A stretch of 64,000 nt of DNA from assembly GCA_022059125.1 (NCBI GenBank), contig JAEUWY010000004.1:2480001-2544000 (forward strand). Direction: 5' to 3'. Below the pieces are notes generated by a model. It did not search any database. It was not told where the DNA came from and worked only from the letters and a program-made list of their open reading frames with translations. The first letter of the stretch is position 1, and each line of letters begins with the position of its first letter. The position numbers and the translations under genes are program-made. Positions 34,866 through 48,658 of this stretch are shown one piece after another. Source of the DNA: Corynespora cassiicola (lineage: Eukaryota > Ascomycota > Dothideomycetes > Pleosporales > Corynesporascaceae).

Positions 34866-36742
34866 AACCAGGAAAACGGCTTGCAGGGCGTCAGTAGGCG
34901 GGCGGCAGGGGCCCGGATGACGATCTCACAGCAATTGCCGGACAGGCTGGAGCGAATTGATGAAGGGCAGGGTGCGGTTAGAGTGCGACTTAGTGGTGTA
35001 GTTGCATCCTTGAGTGGTCAGCGAGGTCAGGGTAGCCGAGAAGAGGCGGGCCACGGCAATAGCGGCGATCAGCACTCGGGCATTTTGCTTTTGCACGGGG
35101 GGTTTGGACTGGGTTGCGAGCGTTGCGGTGACGGAGCAGCGAGATTGTCGGGGCGATCGCTGGGGAGGGTGCGAGGGGGGGCAGCAGGTCGTGTCGTGAT
35201 TCTGGTAAGCCGTCAGGGTCACCTTTTAGGTTGGTGGCGGTGGGTAGTGGCTCGCGTAGGCCTTGGAACGGCAGCGCGCCCCCTCGACGGCGAGTCGGCG
35301 TAGTCAACCGTCACCACACCCAAAATCGACGACAGCGCAGGCCAACACGAGCGCCGACACGAGAGGGTCAGGCAGAGAGAGGCAGTGGAGGCAATGGAGA
35401 CGACGGAGGCCGCAGGTGCTGCATGGAAGAAGTGGAGCAAACGGGCGCAGGGCAGCGCGCGTACCTGCGCCTGCGACGTAAGTATGGGCAGCTCGGTCCA
35501 TAGTCGTTCACTTTGAGGAGTTTCAATAGACAGCGGCACTAGCGCGTAGATCGGTTGCGTCTGTGTGATGTGCCACGACCTGGCCAAAGGCCCGGCGGAT
35601 GTGATGAGTGCAGAGGCACACACTACCTGAGGATGCTGCTGGAGCCATCCCATCCCATCCCATCCACGACGGGCTGGAGGGGGCCGGGCTTGGGGCGGCT
35701 GAGGGCACAGGCAGAGTAGAGCAGAAAAGTCGGACGACGTTGCAGCCGCCAGCCGCCATCCCGCCAGGCGCGAGACGCCTCCGCAGGTGCTATGGCGGGC
35801 GGCCATGGTCATGCCTGCGGCAGCGACAGCCATCTGGCGGGATGGCATCCCATGACTGCAGCATCTGGTCGCCATGCGCGTGACGGCGACGGATGTTTGC
35901 TCGGCTCCAGCATTCGGCATGGCTCACGACGAGATTTCAGATTCAGGCCCCGGGCGCGGATGCGGATCAGATGGGACCTGGGCCCGTCTCAGCAGCGTAT
36001 GGCGGGCGTGTGGTCGAGGGCGACGGCCATGGCATGAGGTGTTTCCTGGTCGCGGCGTCCGACACCCAGGATCCGCGGCGTGTCGGAGTCAGTCAGGTCA
36101 TGCCATTGAGGGCGGTTGCATGAGGCCGTTTTCTGCAGGGCTACCGTTTACCTGGGACACGGTGGGCGCGCTGAGTGGCGTGGACGGAAGGGGAGTCGAG
36201 TCGAGTCCAGGAGAGTCCGGCAGCGTCCAGTCTGGGACGGGGCACGGACAGACGATGCTGGGCGAGGACGGTTGCGGATGGGCAGCGACTTTGTCTTGCA
36301 GCGTTGCGCAGGCCGGAGGGAGCTCTAGCAGGCGTGGTGCAGCGCCCCAGGGCCTCTTTGCAGCGTCTTGCAGGCGTCTCGCAGGCGTCTCGCAGGCTCT
36401 CGCGGGCTGGTGGCAGGCGGCGTGCAGCACCGGGCGCGCTGCCGCAGGAAACAGGCCCGGGGGCGCCCTGGCGGCCGTCAAGGCGATCGCTTTTAGCCGG
36501 CACCGCGCGGGCGTCTGATTGGCCCGGCTGCGGATGACTGTCAGTTCCTTTCCTGGTTCTTGACGCAGCCACCGGCCGGCCTGGCGACGCCTGCCAGCGT
36601 CCTGCCGTTCCCCTTCAGGCTGCCTGTCCCATCCGCCCGCCCAAAACCAGCAAGGCGCCACGCGCCCGTCCTCGACCGCCTCGACCGCCGCGACCGCTTC
36701 GACCGTGTGCCCTGCGCGCCATCCATGGTTTGCGCTGCCTGG

Positions 36743-36822
36743 CCCACCACCACTACCACCACTACCACTACTACCACCACCACCACCACCACCGCCGCCG
36801 CCGCCGCCGCCGCCAGCAGCAC
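36743..36822. repeat. CCA/CTA/CCG trinucleotide tract
   Basis: About 80 bases of uninterrupted triplets, first mixed CCA and CTA, then CCG. Six-frame translations give His, Pro, Thr, Arg or Val runs, which explains several spurious long frames here. Confidence 0.9.
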
Positions 36823-37214
36823 CACGGCCGGCCGACGATATTTGCCTCAGATGCGACGCTGCGACGCTGGATGGCGCTGGACGGCGCCCGCTCACGGCGC
36901 GGAGTTGCAGCAATATCTGGCATTATTAGGGCCATTGCTCCATATTGGCCTTCCCCTCCCCCCAATCCACCCCCCGGGCGCACAGCGTGCGACGCCTGGG
37001 GCTGCTTGATTCGAAACAGCTGCTTTACCCGTCCAACCCCTCGCCCGCTGCCCGCGCCTGCCTGCGCCCGCCGGCCTGCCAACTTGCCCGTCGTGCGCGC
37101 CGCCGGCCTGCCGCCTCTGGTCTCCAGTGTTTGTTGTCTCGTCTGCCCGCCCGGTCGTGTCTGGGGGGCTGGTCGTTTTTTATCCGGCAGCCGGCTGGCG
37201 GCGAGGGCGGTCGT

Positions 37215-37346
37215 GGTAGCAGCAGCAGCAGCGGCAGCCGTAGCATCGCCCGTAGTAGCATCGCCAGCAGTAGCATCACCAGTAGTAGCATCACCATCCG
37301 TAGCATTAGTTAGCCATCGTAGCGGTAGCAGCAGCAGCAGCAGCAT
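37215..37346. repeat. AGC/AGT/ATC trinucleotide minisatellite
   Basis: About 130 bases made of GTAGCA, GCAGCA and GTAGCATC(A/G)CC units in tandem. The higher-order unit of 12 bases (GTAGCATCRCCA-like) repeats several times between 37240 and 37310. Confidence 0.85.
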
Positions 37347-38415
37347 CAATGGCGGCGGCGCTGTCCGTGGCAGCAGCCCCCCCAAGGGCAGGCAGCCCAA
37401 CCCACCACAACCACAACCACACCCACACACACACACCGCAACCACTCGCCGGTGCGGCTGGTTCCATGTTCCATCGGAGCAAACCAGCAGCGCGCCGCCT
37501 GCACTGCCTGCACCCTCTGCCCTCGCTGCATGCTCTGCAGCAGCAACAGGACGACAGCCAGGACGGCCGGGCTGCCAGTGGACACAGTCGACGCCGCTCG
37601 CTGCAGGACGCGCCTTTAGGCCGGCATCATCCCGACCGGGCTTTTTCCCAGCGCCCCAGAGCGCAAACTACCACGGCCAGCGCCCACCACGACGCAGACA
37701 GCTCACGGCTCACCACAATCAGGACCGCAAGCCCTGCACCGCGCCTGGAATCTGGGGGCCCTCTGTCGGTCCACTCTGTCGCCGCCAAGCACCCGGATCC
37801 ACGCCTCGCGCCGCCAATTGCTGCCCGCTGACCGTGGCCTGCGCTGCTGCGCTGCTGCACCGCTGCACCGCTTGCCCGCTTGCACGCAAACCTCAACCGC
37901 CGTCCTGGCTTGCCCGGCCTGGCGTCGTGCCCAGCCATCTGTCCTGGTCCTCCTACCTGCTAGGTCGTCCTCCTGGCTTCCTGGTCCACCGCCAGCCCGC
38001 CCCCGTCTCAAGCCTGCCGCCTGCCAGTAGTCAAGCCTGCCCTGCGGGTCTGTCCCCGGCTCGCATCCACATCCCAGTGCTGCCACTGACCCCCCCCCGG
38101 TGCCCGTTGTCTGAAGTCTGAGCGCCTCCGCCTAACGTCGACGTAACTGAATGAAGCACCCGCGCGTCGATCTGGCTGCTGGCGATCCAGATACGTACAG
38201 GGTCGCCTACAAGGGGTCCGTTTGACTATAAACCTCTCACGCCGCCACACTCGAGGCAGTGCCCGCATTCCGAAAGTCCTGTCCAACCTCTTGCACCACC
38301 TGCACCGCTCCCTGGCGCCCCCAATTTCAAAAAGAGCCTCCGAACTGGACACAGGCCGTGCTCCCAATGCGGCTTCGTGCATCGTGTCCTGGCCCGGGCA
38401 AATAATAATACACGC

Positions 38416-40031
38416 ATGTCCCAACCACCACCTCTTCCTCCTCCGCCGCCGCCGCTCCACCCGTCAAATTCCTCTCGCTCCTCTCCAGCCATGACCGAGA
38501 CCCAGAAGCTCCCCGTCTTTGCATCGCCGGGCTTCCACGACTATACCCACCGTCGACTGCCCCCGCCCATACCGCTCAAGCCCTTGGACATCCCGTCCGA
38601 TGCTGTACCACCGCGGACGGACTACCCCTTCCGCTCGCCCATCACCACCCAGCTTCCCTCGATCCAAACCGGCCCTCCACCCAGGCACGACCAGCAGCAC
38701 CATCAGCATCAACATCAGCAACAGCACCCGCCGCCACCCCACCAGCATCACCCCCACCACCACCATCAGCACCCGCACCCTCACCCTCACCCTCACCAAC
38801 TTCCGCACTCTCATCCGCACCAGCCGTCTCTACCCAGGCCCACTGCTGCTCCCGTGGACAAGCTGCTCCACTCCAATCCTTATACGCCGCCCAGGTCGGA
38901 CCCACCTTACTCCCCTCAGCAATACGGGCCGTCACTATCGCCCCGCTCCGACTTTGATGGAAGAGGGCCCAGGAGACTGACAGAGCAGCGCTATCCCTAC
39001 GAAGAGTCACGGCCGCTCCACCACCCCCATCCCCATCCACAGCACGAGCAGCCGTATACGTCCCTTGCATCTCCGGTGGAACCATCGCAGCAGCGAGTCT
39101 ATCCGCCATTACCATCGCCCAGCTACACGCCCAGCTATGCGTCTAGCGGCACTCCATTCCGCGGCTCCGTGGGATCACACTCGCACCACTCCCATCGGGG
39201 CTCGGCGACTGCGTCGCTGGGTCCGTTAGCGTATCCTGAGCCACCCACGTCCGGCCCTCCTCCCAGGCAAGAGCCCCGGGCGATCCCATTACCCGGATCC
39301 ATACCGCAGCCGGTGCTCAACGAGAAGCTGTAAGCATGCCGCCAAAGCCAGATTGGGTAATGAAACCCCGACTAATACACAGCAGCAATCTCAACTACGA
39401 ACTTCGTGTGCGTCAGCAGCCCATTGCTGCGCGAGCCTGCGGATTCGGAGAGCGAGACCGCAGAGTGATCGACCCCCCTCCAATCATCCAGCTGCTAGTC
39501 ACCGATCCGAAGACGGGCGTGGCCGAGCAGGAAGAGTTGCGTTATTCACTCAATGTTGTGCACTGCACACTGTGGAATGCCGAAGGCACCAACGAGGAAA
39601 CGGCGCTGATCCAGCCCGACCGACGGACGACGCGGAGGTTGATGGGCCAGTTGGTCGCATCGCCGTCGGTAGCCAAGGATGAGCACGATATTGAGGGCTG
39701 CTTCTTTTGCTTCCCCGACCTTTCTTGCCGAACCCACGGAAAGTACCGCCTCCGGTTCGTCCTGATGCGCATCGATCCCATGAATCTCCATGTCGGGGGA
39801 TTTTCCCCGATCCTCACAGAAGTGCTGAGTGACGTGTTCACCGTGTACACGGCAAAGGATTTCCCTGGCATGCGACCGAGCAGCGCCCTTACACGAGCAC
39901 TGAAGCTGCAGGGATGTAATATTCAAGTCAAAAAGGGCAACGAAAAGGCATTCGCCCGCAAAAGGCTCACGGCGAGTCAAGAGCATGACGACGGCGACGA
40001 CGACGATCTAAAACGACGGCGTAAGGAGTGA
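38416..40031 (+). CDS. velC: Velvet-domain regulator, VelC type
   Basis: Two exons, 38416-39329 and 39383-40031, are joined in phase 2 by a 53-base intron (GTAAGC donor), giving 520 residues, close to A. nidulans VelC. The first 300 residues are disordered, with Pro-rich, His-rich (about 95-140) and Ser-rich parts. The C-terminal velvet domain begins at NYELRVRQQPIAARACGFG, continues through RDRRVIDPPPIIQLLV and GCFFCFPDLSCRTHGKYRL, and ends near KDFPGMRPSSALTRALKLQG. Those blocks favour VelC over VelB or VosA. Velvet proteins are nuclear, bind DNA with an NF-kB-like fold and control sexual development and secondary metabolism. The acceptor is a tandem CAGCAG, so one Ser may be optional. Starts at 38416 or 38491 are both possible. 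Confidence 0.9.
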
Positions 40032-41120
40032 TTCAACAAGCCTTCCTTCGCGGCATGGGTGCGCGTTCTTAATTTTTGGGATGGGTGTTCTATATTACCT
40101 GGACATGTATTCGACCTTTTTTTTCCCTCTCTTTTCTTTCCATTTCATTTCAATCTTCTACCTGTCAGATTTGTCTCTCTTCTAGAAGCGATTGGGCGGC
40201 ATTTGGTGGTTTATTCAGGATATCTGAAGCATTCTTCTCACGCAGATATCAATTGGCATCATTCTCACAACGACAACAGTTACGACTTTTTACTATGTTC
40301 CCCTTCATATCATGGCTGGCGGGGCGTCTTGAGTCGAGCGTGTACGCATAAACGCTTTTGTGCACGGCATCAAATGTCGGGGAGGGATGGAAGGGCCGCG
40401 GAGGACCGAGGGCGGAGGGCGGGTGTAATGCATTTGGAACGTTGGCAGAGCATCAAGCAAGCAAGCAAGCAAGCACGATACCAATTCGAATAGTAGGCTC
40501 GAGTTAAACAGGGCGCAAATAATAGCGTTGCAGGACCCGGACGGCTCTATGCGTTTCAACCGATCTGTGACAGGCAACCCGGATGCATGGGAGACGAGCG
40601 CGGCCCTCGGTCAGGCAGCATGAAGACGGAGAAGACGTGCGGTCAACAGGCTTCATGCGTACCAGACAATGGAGCCTTGCAAGGAGAGGCTCCCTCCAAT
40701 CTGAGAGAGCGGCCGGGGCGGGCGAACCGAGGGGCTGCCCAGACGCGGTGCGTGAAGTGCGGGTAGATCGATTATGCCGGCAGGCGACCGAGATGCAGGC
40801 AGCCAGGATGAAGGCAGCACAGGGGCAGCGCTCTACATGGGGTGAAGTTGAAGTTGACTTTAGACTGTAGCATCGAAGGATGCTGGTGCGCGCCTCGCTC
40901 CCACGCCCCGAGGCCGTAAGGCTTAGCTCCCAGACGGGACTAGTGCGGCGTCCGAGGGCCTGCCCCACCAGCCCGCCCGACCCACGGTTGGTGTTGGCGC
41001 GCCGCCTTGAAATCTTTCTCGCGGGCGGTGAAACTTCTTCCCTTTCTCTCCCCCCTTCCCCAAAATACTTTCCGCAAGCCCAAAAAAGCAAATCATACCT
41101 ACCGTCTTACTCGCAGCAAG
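40032..41120. other. Intergenic, 1.1 kb
   Basis: The velC 3' region is T-rich at 40110-40150 and is followed by the CTP synthase promoter. A CAAG tetranucleotide repeat lies at 40454-40475. No gene seen; a 195-codon minus-strand frame (41091-40504) has no motif. Confidence 0.45.
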
Positions 41121-43342
<2,222 letters not shown>

Positions 43343-44656
43343 AGACCAGATAGAACGGAAGAGAGAGATATGCAGGCGTTGCATATACTGACATTTCATC
43401 TCATACATACACACATAAAACACGTCACTGATACGATCCACCGACGACTTGGAATAGGATGGGATTGGGTCGGGGAGTGAGGGGTGGGAGGGCTTTTGGA
43501 GTTGGGACATTTTGGCCTGTCTGGATGAAAAAATGAAATGTCTTGAACTTGATCCATATCATCATGGATTGGAGTAACACTATTTATATTTAACGACCGA
43601 AAAAGAGACACTTATCATCAATATCTACCCTGCTATCATATTCTCAACCGTGCCTTTATGGGTACACATGCTCATTGTCGATATAGCAGAACAAGATGTA
43701 AAACGGAAAATATGGTGTCACACAATTAACTTTTTTCTTGTGTAGCAAAGCTGCTGCCTGTGGCAATGGAAGTGTAACGAGAATTTTTCGGTCGAGGTGC
43801 GCGTGCCCTACTATCCACATAGACCTTCAAGTTTGGTTGTTGACCCCACACGAACCACCGAACAATTGCTCACCAAGTATAGTATACCACATTCCCCACC
43901 ATACTATCCACATAACCCAATGTACACGTCCTCCCCTCTCTGCATCGACAGCAGCGCCTATGCGTTCCCCATCAATATGCAGGATACACGTACCTTGCCA
44001 CCACCCCATCGACAGACACGCAGACATCACACATCACCCTCCCACCAAACATACCTTCAACTCACAAAGCCAAAATGATAACTACCTCGACCCACTCACC
44101 TCCCCCGAAAAAACCCAAACGGACGGATATCACACCCAACCCCAAGAAAAACGCCATAGGACAGTCATCAAGCCAACCTGCACATCACAAAGATCGCCTT
44201 GGCATACATACACATCAAAGACTCCCCCTTCCCTCCCTTCCCCGAAAGCAAAAAAAAAAAAAAAAAAAAACATCAAAAACAGAGAACAGAGTTCTCCACC
44301 CTCACAATCAAAACCACGCATTTTTCTCTGCAAATTAAAAAGAGCAGAAATACCGCGAGGCGCGCAATCAGGTGGGAAAAAGAGGGAATGGAAGATAAGA
44401 GAAAAAAAAAAAGACCTAAGACCAGACACCCATGTACGCAACCTCTCAAGCCGGCCAGACTGAACACTTCACACGGCCGGCAAACAGTTGCGTACGCACA
44501 TACTCCGTTTCACCTCGAACACCCTCTGCTCCCAGCCTACCCAAAACCAGACCAGGCAAGACCAGACCAGACCAAAGCAAGACCCCGACCCTTATCCCCC
44601 CTCCCCCTTGGTATATAACATTGAAAGGAGGTCAACATAGCAGCGCGACAAAACGC
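43343..44656. other. Convergent 3' region, 1.3 kb
   Basis: This lies between CTP synthase and the kinesin gene, which end towards each other. It contains a run of 21 A at 44250-44270, further A-rich stretches and a CCAGA repeat near 44547-44575. Frames up to 241 codons are Pro/Thr/Lys-rich without motifs. No gene supported. Confidence 0.45.
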
Positions 44657-47600
44657 TCAATCCTTGGTCTTGGTCTGCTTCTTCGCCGTGCCAATGTGCG
44701 TGTTGTGCACCTTGGTCGCGAACTTGAGACTGGTAATGGTCTCTTGGACGTGGGCCTGGAGTGGGGAGACCATGACGAACATGAGCGTCTTCGAGTTTCC
44801 GCCGAGCGAGTATTGGAGGAGGTAGGTCAACTGTGGCTTTTGTTAGCATGTGTGTGCTTTGGTGCACTGCTGTTTCGGGGTTTCTTACCTTTGAATTGCG
44901 GTACGGGATGTGGCTGCCCTCCTTGGAGCTGCCCAGAGCGTTAATCACGTCTCCAAGACAGCTCAAACTCTTATTGATGTTTTGTGTCTCTTTGAGACGC
45001 GCACCTTCTACCTTCGAGTGCTCTAGCCGCTCGGACCCGGCAAGATCGACAAGGTTAAGCGTGCCTTCGCTTCGCTCACCGGTGATGCTATTCTCACCCA
45101 CAAGCTTGAGAATGAAGACGGAGTGGGATCGAGAGGAACGCTGGTTTGCCTTTGTGGCGGCAACGCTTCGGTTCTTGGCAGCCGTGTTCAAAATCTCCTC
45201 CACTCGGTGGGGTCCGTCAAGCTCCACTGTAACCGCGTTCTCAAGTGTGGTCTGTTTCTTTGCTGGGTCGTGGCGGACTTCCAGCTTCTTCCTGTCAAGA
45301 TCTTCAGATCGTCCCAAGAGATCGTTGTAAGCTTCGTTGTATACTTCGACGAAAGAGCCCTCCATCTTGTAATGCCAACCCTTCTCTTCTAGGCGCTTGG
45401 CTTCTGCATAAATCTGTGCCGTGGCGCGCGGAATCATGCCATCTTCGGAAGACATGGTATAAGTCTTGCCAGAGCCAGTTTGGCCGTAACAGAAAATGCA
45501 GACATTGTAGCCATCCAAGGCACTCTGGATGAGTTGGCTGATCTCCTCGAACACTTCGCTGTTTTGCGAAGTCGGGGTGAAGACACGATCGAAAGCGTAT
45601 GTAAGCATGTCAGAACTGACGGTACCCATGGCACTTCGCTTCTCTGGACCTTGCAACGAAACTTCCTTGCTGTCTGTATCAGAGTCTGGGAAGGTAATCT
45701 TAGCCGGGTTACTCTCGGAGTCGTGTGCAGGGCGTACGCGACACATGACTCTGATGTTTCCCTTGAGCTCCTGGACCTGGTTATGCAGCTTTCGGCGTAA
45801 TGTCTCTTCCTGTCGGAGCTTTTCGTTGGCTTCTGCCGCTGCTTCGATCGCTTCTTGCATTCGCCTGTGAAGATCGTTGAAGGCTTGAGACTGAGCCTGG
45901 CTGTCTGATTCTAAGAAATCAATCTTAGCCTTCATAGCCTTGTTCGCGGCGTCCAAGGTGAGGTTGTGCGTAGCTGCTTCAGCCAGCTGGTCTTGCAAGC
46001 CGGCTTTGAGGTTCTTCTCTCTGTCCAACTCGGCCTTGACGTTGATCAGCTCGCCCTTGATGAGCTGCGCTTCCCGTTCTTTGGTGTCGGCCTCTAGGTC
46101 TGCGTTCTTCAGTTTCATAACATACTCGGCTTGCACTTCGTGCGCCTCGCGCATTCTCTTTCCTCGCTCCTCTTCAATCTCTGCCTTGAGCTTCTTCTCC
46201 ATTTCAGCGAGCTCTTCGCTGTGTGCTTTGAGGAGCTTATCAATCTGGGTCTCGAACTCTTTGTGAGTCTTTTCTGCAGCATCTTCGTTCTCTCTTCGCA
46301 TCCGGTCAGCTTCCTTGCGGTATCGATCCTGCATGTCTTCCATGTCGTTGCGGTGCTTGCGGCGTAGGTCATCGACTTCGAAAGTGTGGGTTCGCTTCGT
46401 AGTCTCCAGCTCCATGCTGGCGGTGGTCATGTAGCTCTTGGCATCTTTCAAGTCAGATCGCAGCTCATCGTTGATTGAAGTGAGCTGGGTGCGAATAGCT
46501 TCCAACTCAGTGACTGTGTACTCGGTTAGTCAAGTCAATGGAGGAAATCTATTACAAACATACCTCTGGACTGCAATACCTTGATCGTGTCTTTCAGATC
46601 GTTTTGCTGAGACATGTCGCCCTCGACTTTTTCCTTGAAGGCTATGAAATCACGCTCGATGGCCGCTACCCGACTGTCGTCGAAAACTGGGGCAAGCTCG
46701 TTAGTGAACCTATTCAGGAAGCGAGGGGTATGCTTCGGCTTGGACGGGGTCGACAGGCCAGGATTGCGGGTAGGGGTATTTGCATGAACTTGGGACGGTA
46801 CGCGCTGCCGAACTGGAGTGGCTCGTGGGATGGAGGATTTTGAGGGAAGTGCTAGGTTCTTGCCACAAGGTATACCACGCCCGATTCTCTGAGAGTCCGT
46901 CTCATCGGTAGGAGCGCCCAGCTTGAGCGCCCCGAACCGGTCACAGACGTTGTCACATTCATCATCGGTAGGGCACTGTGGAGTAGAACCGGGGAGAATG
47001 CGTGAATGTGGGGAAGAGAATGAACGGTCCCAGATCGCATAGGATTCTTTCCTTGAAGGCTGTCCATGGTCGGAGTAAATGCGAATGTCTCCCGTACGGG
47101 ATGCATTCTTGGACACCAGCAAAGAATCCTGGCTTTCCTTGGGGTTCGTGGAGATAAGGAAGGGTTGCACACCTTTACGTTCGGGTCTCGAGTCCTCGTC
47201 GTGATATGCCATTGAAGTGGCAGGACGCCGGCCCTGATGCTGGGATTTGCTGCGAGCATGTCCGCCGCCATGCACAGACTTCGACCGCGAGATGTTTCCA
47301 CTGGCGATTGGGGGCCGTCCGGAACCTACACTTGCTCCATATGATGGCGCGGAAGGCTGTCGAGGATTGGTTGACGGAACTCGTGAGGTTGAAGCAGAAA
47401 GTCCACGGGTTCCATTTGCGGCTCTTACCGCGCTGTTCAGGGCGCGAGAGGCGGAGGGGCCAGCAAGCTTCGAATTGTGTGGTTCGCCGGCGCGGTCGGC
47501 AAGTGTCCTTCGGGTTTTGGAGGGAGGCTCTGGCACTGCATCGGTCAGAAGATTGTCCAGCCCGTACTGGATAGCGATCTTACGGCCGGTGGGCTTGTGC

Positions 47601-47836
47601 TTTATGCTTCCCATCTGCGGCGGACCCATGGCCCCGCGCGAGTTGGCGAACGAGTCGTTCATCTCAGCGAGGGCAGCGCCGCGCGTTGGCGATGAGGGAT
47701 GTGGTATCTGGACCTTGGATGGGGGCTTCAGACCGGAGGGTCGCACCAGAGCCTGCAATGCGACGAGCAATTAGCAATGAGTTGGCGGTGGGAGGGCCGG
47801 CCAGCAGCGTACCTGATTCTCCGAGGATGTGTCCAT
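44657..47836 (-). CDS. klpA: Kinesin-14, C-terminal motor (KlpA/Kar3)
   Basis: Four exons, 47813-47836, 46564-47752, 44889-46513 and 44657-44830, give 1003 residues. Exon 1 encodes only MDTSSENQ. Residues 1-360 are a basic Ser/Pro-rich tail, about 370-655 a long coiled coil, and about 655-990 the motor at the C terminus, preceded by the kinesin-14 neck ELKGNIRVMCRVRP. Motor motifs are complete: P-loop GQTGSGKT, switch I NQRSSRSH, switch II DLAGSE, and the ending SLKFATKVHNTHIGTAKK. The last intron falls inside YRNSK/LTYLLQ, which fixes its position. Such motors move to microtubule minus ends and focus spindle poles. It is divergent from the HET gene across 822 bases. Confidence 0.95.
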
Positions 47837-48658
47837 GACTTCCAATGTACAAGTTGCGTCCCGAGGCGAAGAATATCACCAAAACATGCCTGGGCGGCGG
47901 CGTGGGGGCAAAAGGGCGAGATTGAAAGTTGTGAAGGTTCGTGTTAGTGCTATGATGGTCAATGTTTGGCCGAGCGAGCGAAGGTAAACAGTCGGCATCC
48001 CTGGTTGCCCGAGAGCCGATGCGGTTTAGCCGCCGGACGGAGGACCGTGCATCGTACGCCTCCTCACGTGCTCCCAACCACTTTGAACCTCCGCAAGCGG
48101 GGAGTGGATCGGATGGCAAATGTTGTTTCTTTTTCGAGCTTTGACAGGATATACGATAACCCAAGTTTTCAGTTTCTGTTCCAAATGGGCGATGCGCTGT
48201 AGACCCTCTATGGCACGCTGCGTTGCCCATTCACCTGCCCCCCGGGCGGGTGCCCTACTGAATGCAGATTCACAAGGTCCCGTTCTCAAAATCTGGAATA
48301 CATATTCCAGATTTTTCAAACAGGGTGTACAAGAGGATACACATCCCAGAGTAGTGGTCAATTTGCTCCTATACATGGTATTACAAACAATGTCCTTACA
48401 TCTATCCCAAGCTCAGCTTCGGCCCGAGGCTGCAACAGAAGGATTCAGCAGAGCCCAGTGTCAGCCTGGCCCATTGCCCCTCTCTTCTTCGCCCCACGCT
48501 GATATCTACTTGTCCCTCAACCGAACCACGCTTTTTGATCACGTAAATTTACTGCTGTATACAATAAGCTCTAATAGCTTTCCCTTCACCCTCATAGATT
48601 TCCTCAAGTCAGCTCAATCACCAATATTTTGGGTCGAATTCCGCCTTTGTGAACTATC
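47837..48658. promoter_or_regulatory. Divergent promoter region, klpA and HET gene
   Basis: An 822-base interval between two start codons. It contains an imperfect inverted pair near 48290-48312 (AATCTGGAATACATATTCCAG). AT content rises towards the HET gene. No other gene is supported. Confidence 0.5.

Larger units (their letters stand above)
34866..38415. promoter_or_regulatory. Long GC-rich upstream region of velC
   Basis: About 3.5 kb separates the decayed methyltransferase from the velvet gene. It is very GC-rich and low-complexity, with triplet tracts (listed separately) and short repeats such as TCTCGCAGGCG near 36375-36412 and CATCC units near 35646-35665. Long open frames occur by composition, including 463 codons on plus (36730-38121). 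Long leaders with upstream frames are common for fungal developmental regulators, so part of this may be transcribed leader. No TATA box assigned. Confidence 0.4.

Noticed and set aside
35219..35920. 233-codon minus-strand frame
   Set aside because: No domain, biased composition, and equally long frames on the opposite strand.
36730..38121. 463-codon plus-strand open frame
   Set aside because: It begins at a non-ATG codon inside a triplet repeat, translates to His/Arg/Ala/Pro runs, and overlaps long frames on the other strand. High GC and triplets explain it.
43738..44463. 241-codon plus-strand frame between CTP synthase and klpA
   Set aside because: Pro/Thr/Lys-rich, runs through a poly-A tract, and has no motif; lies in a convergent 3' region.
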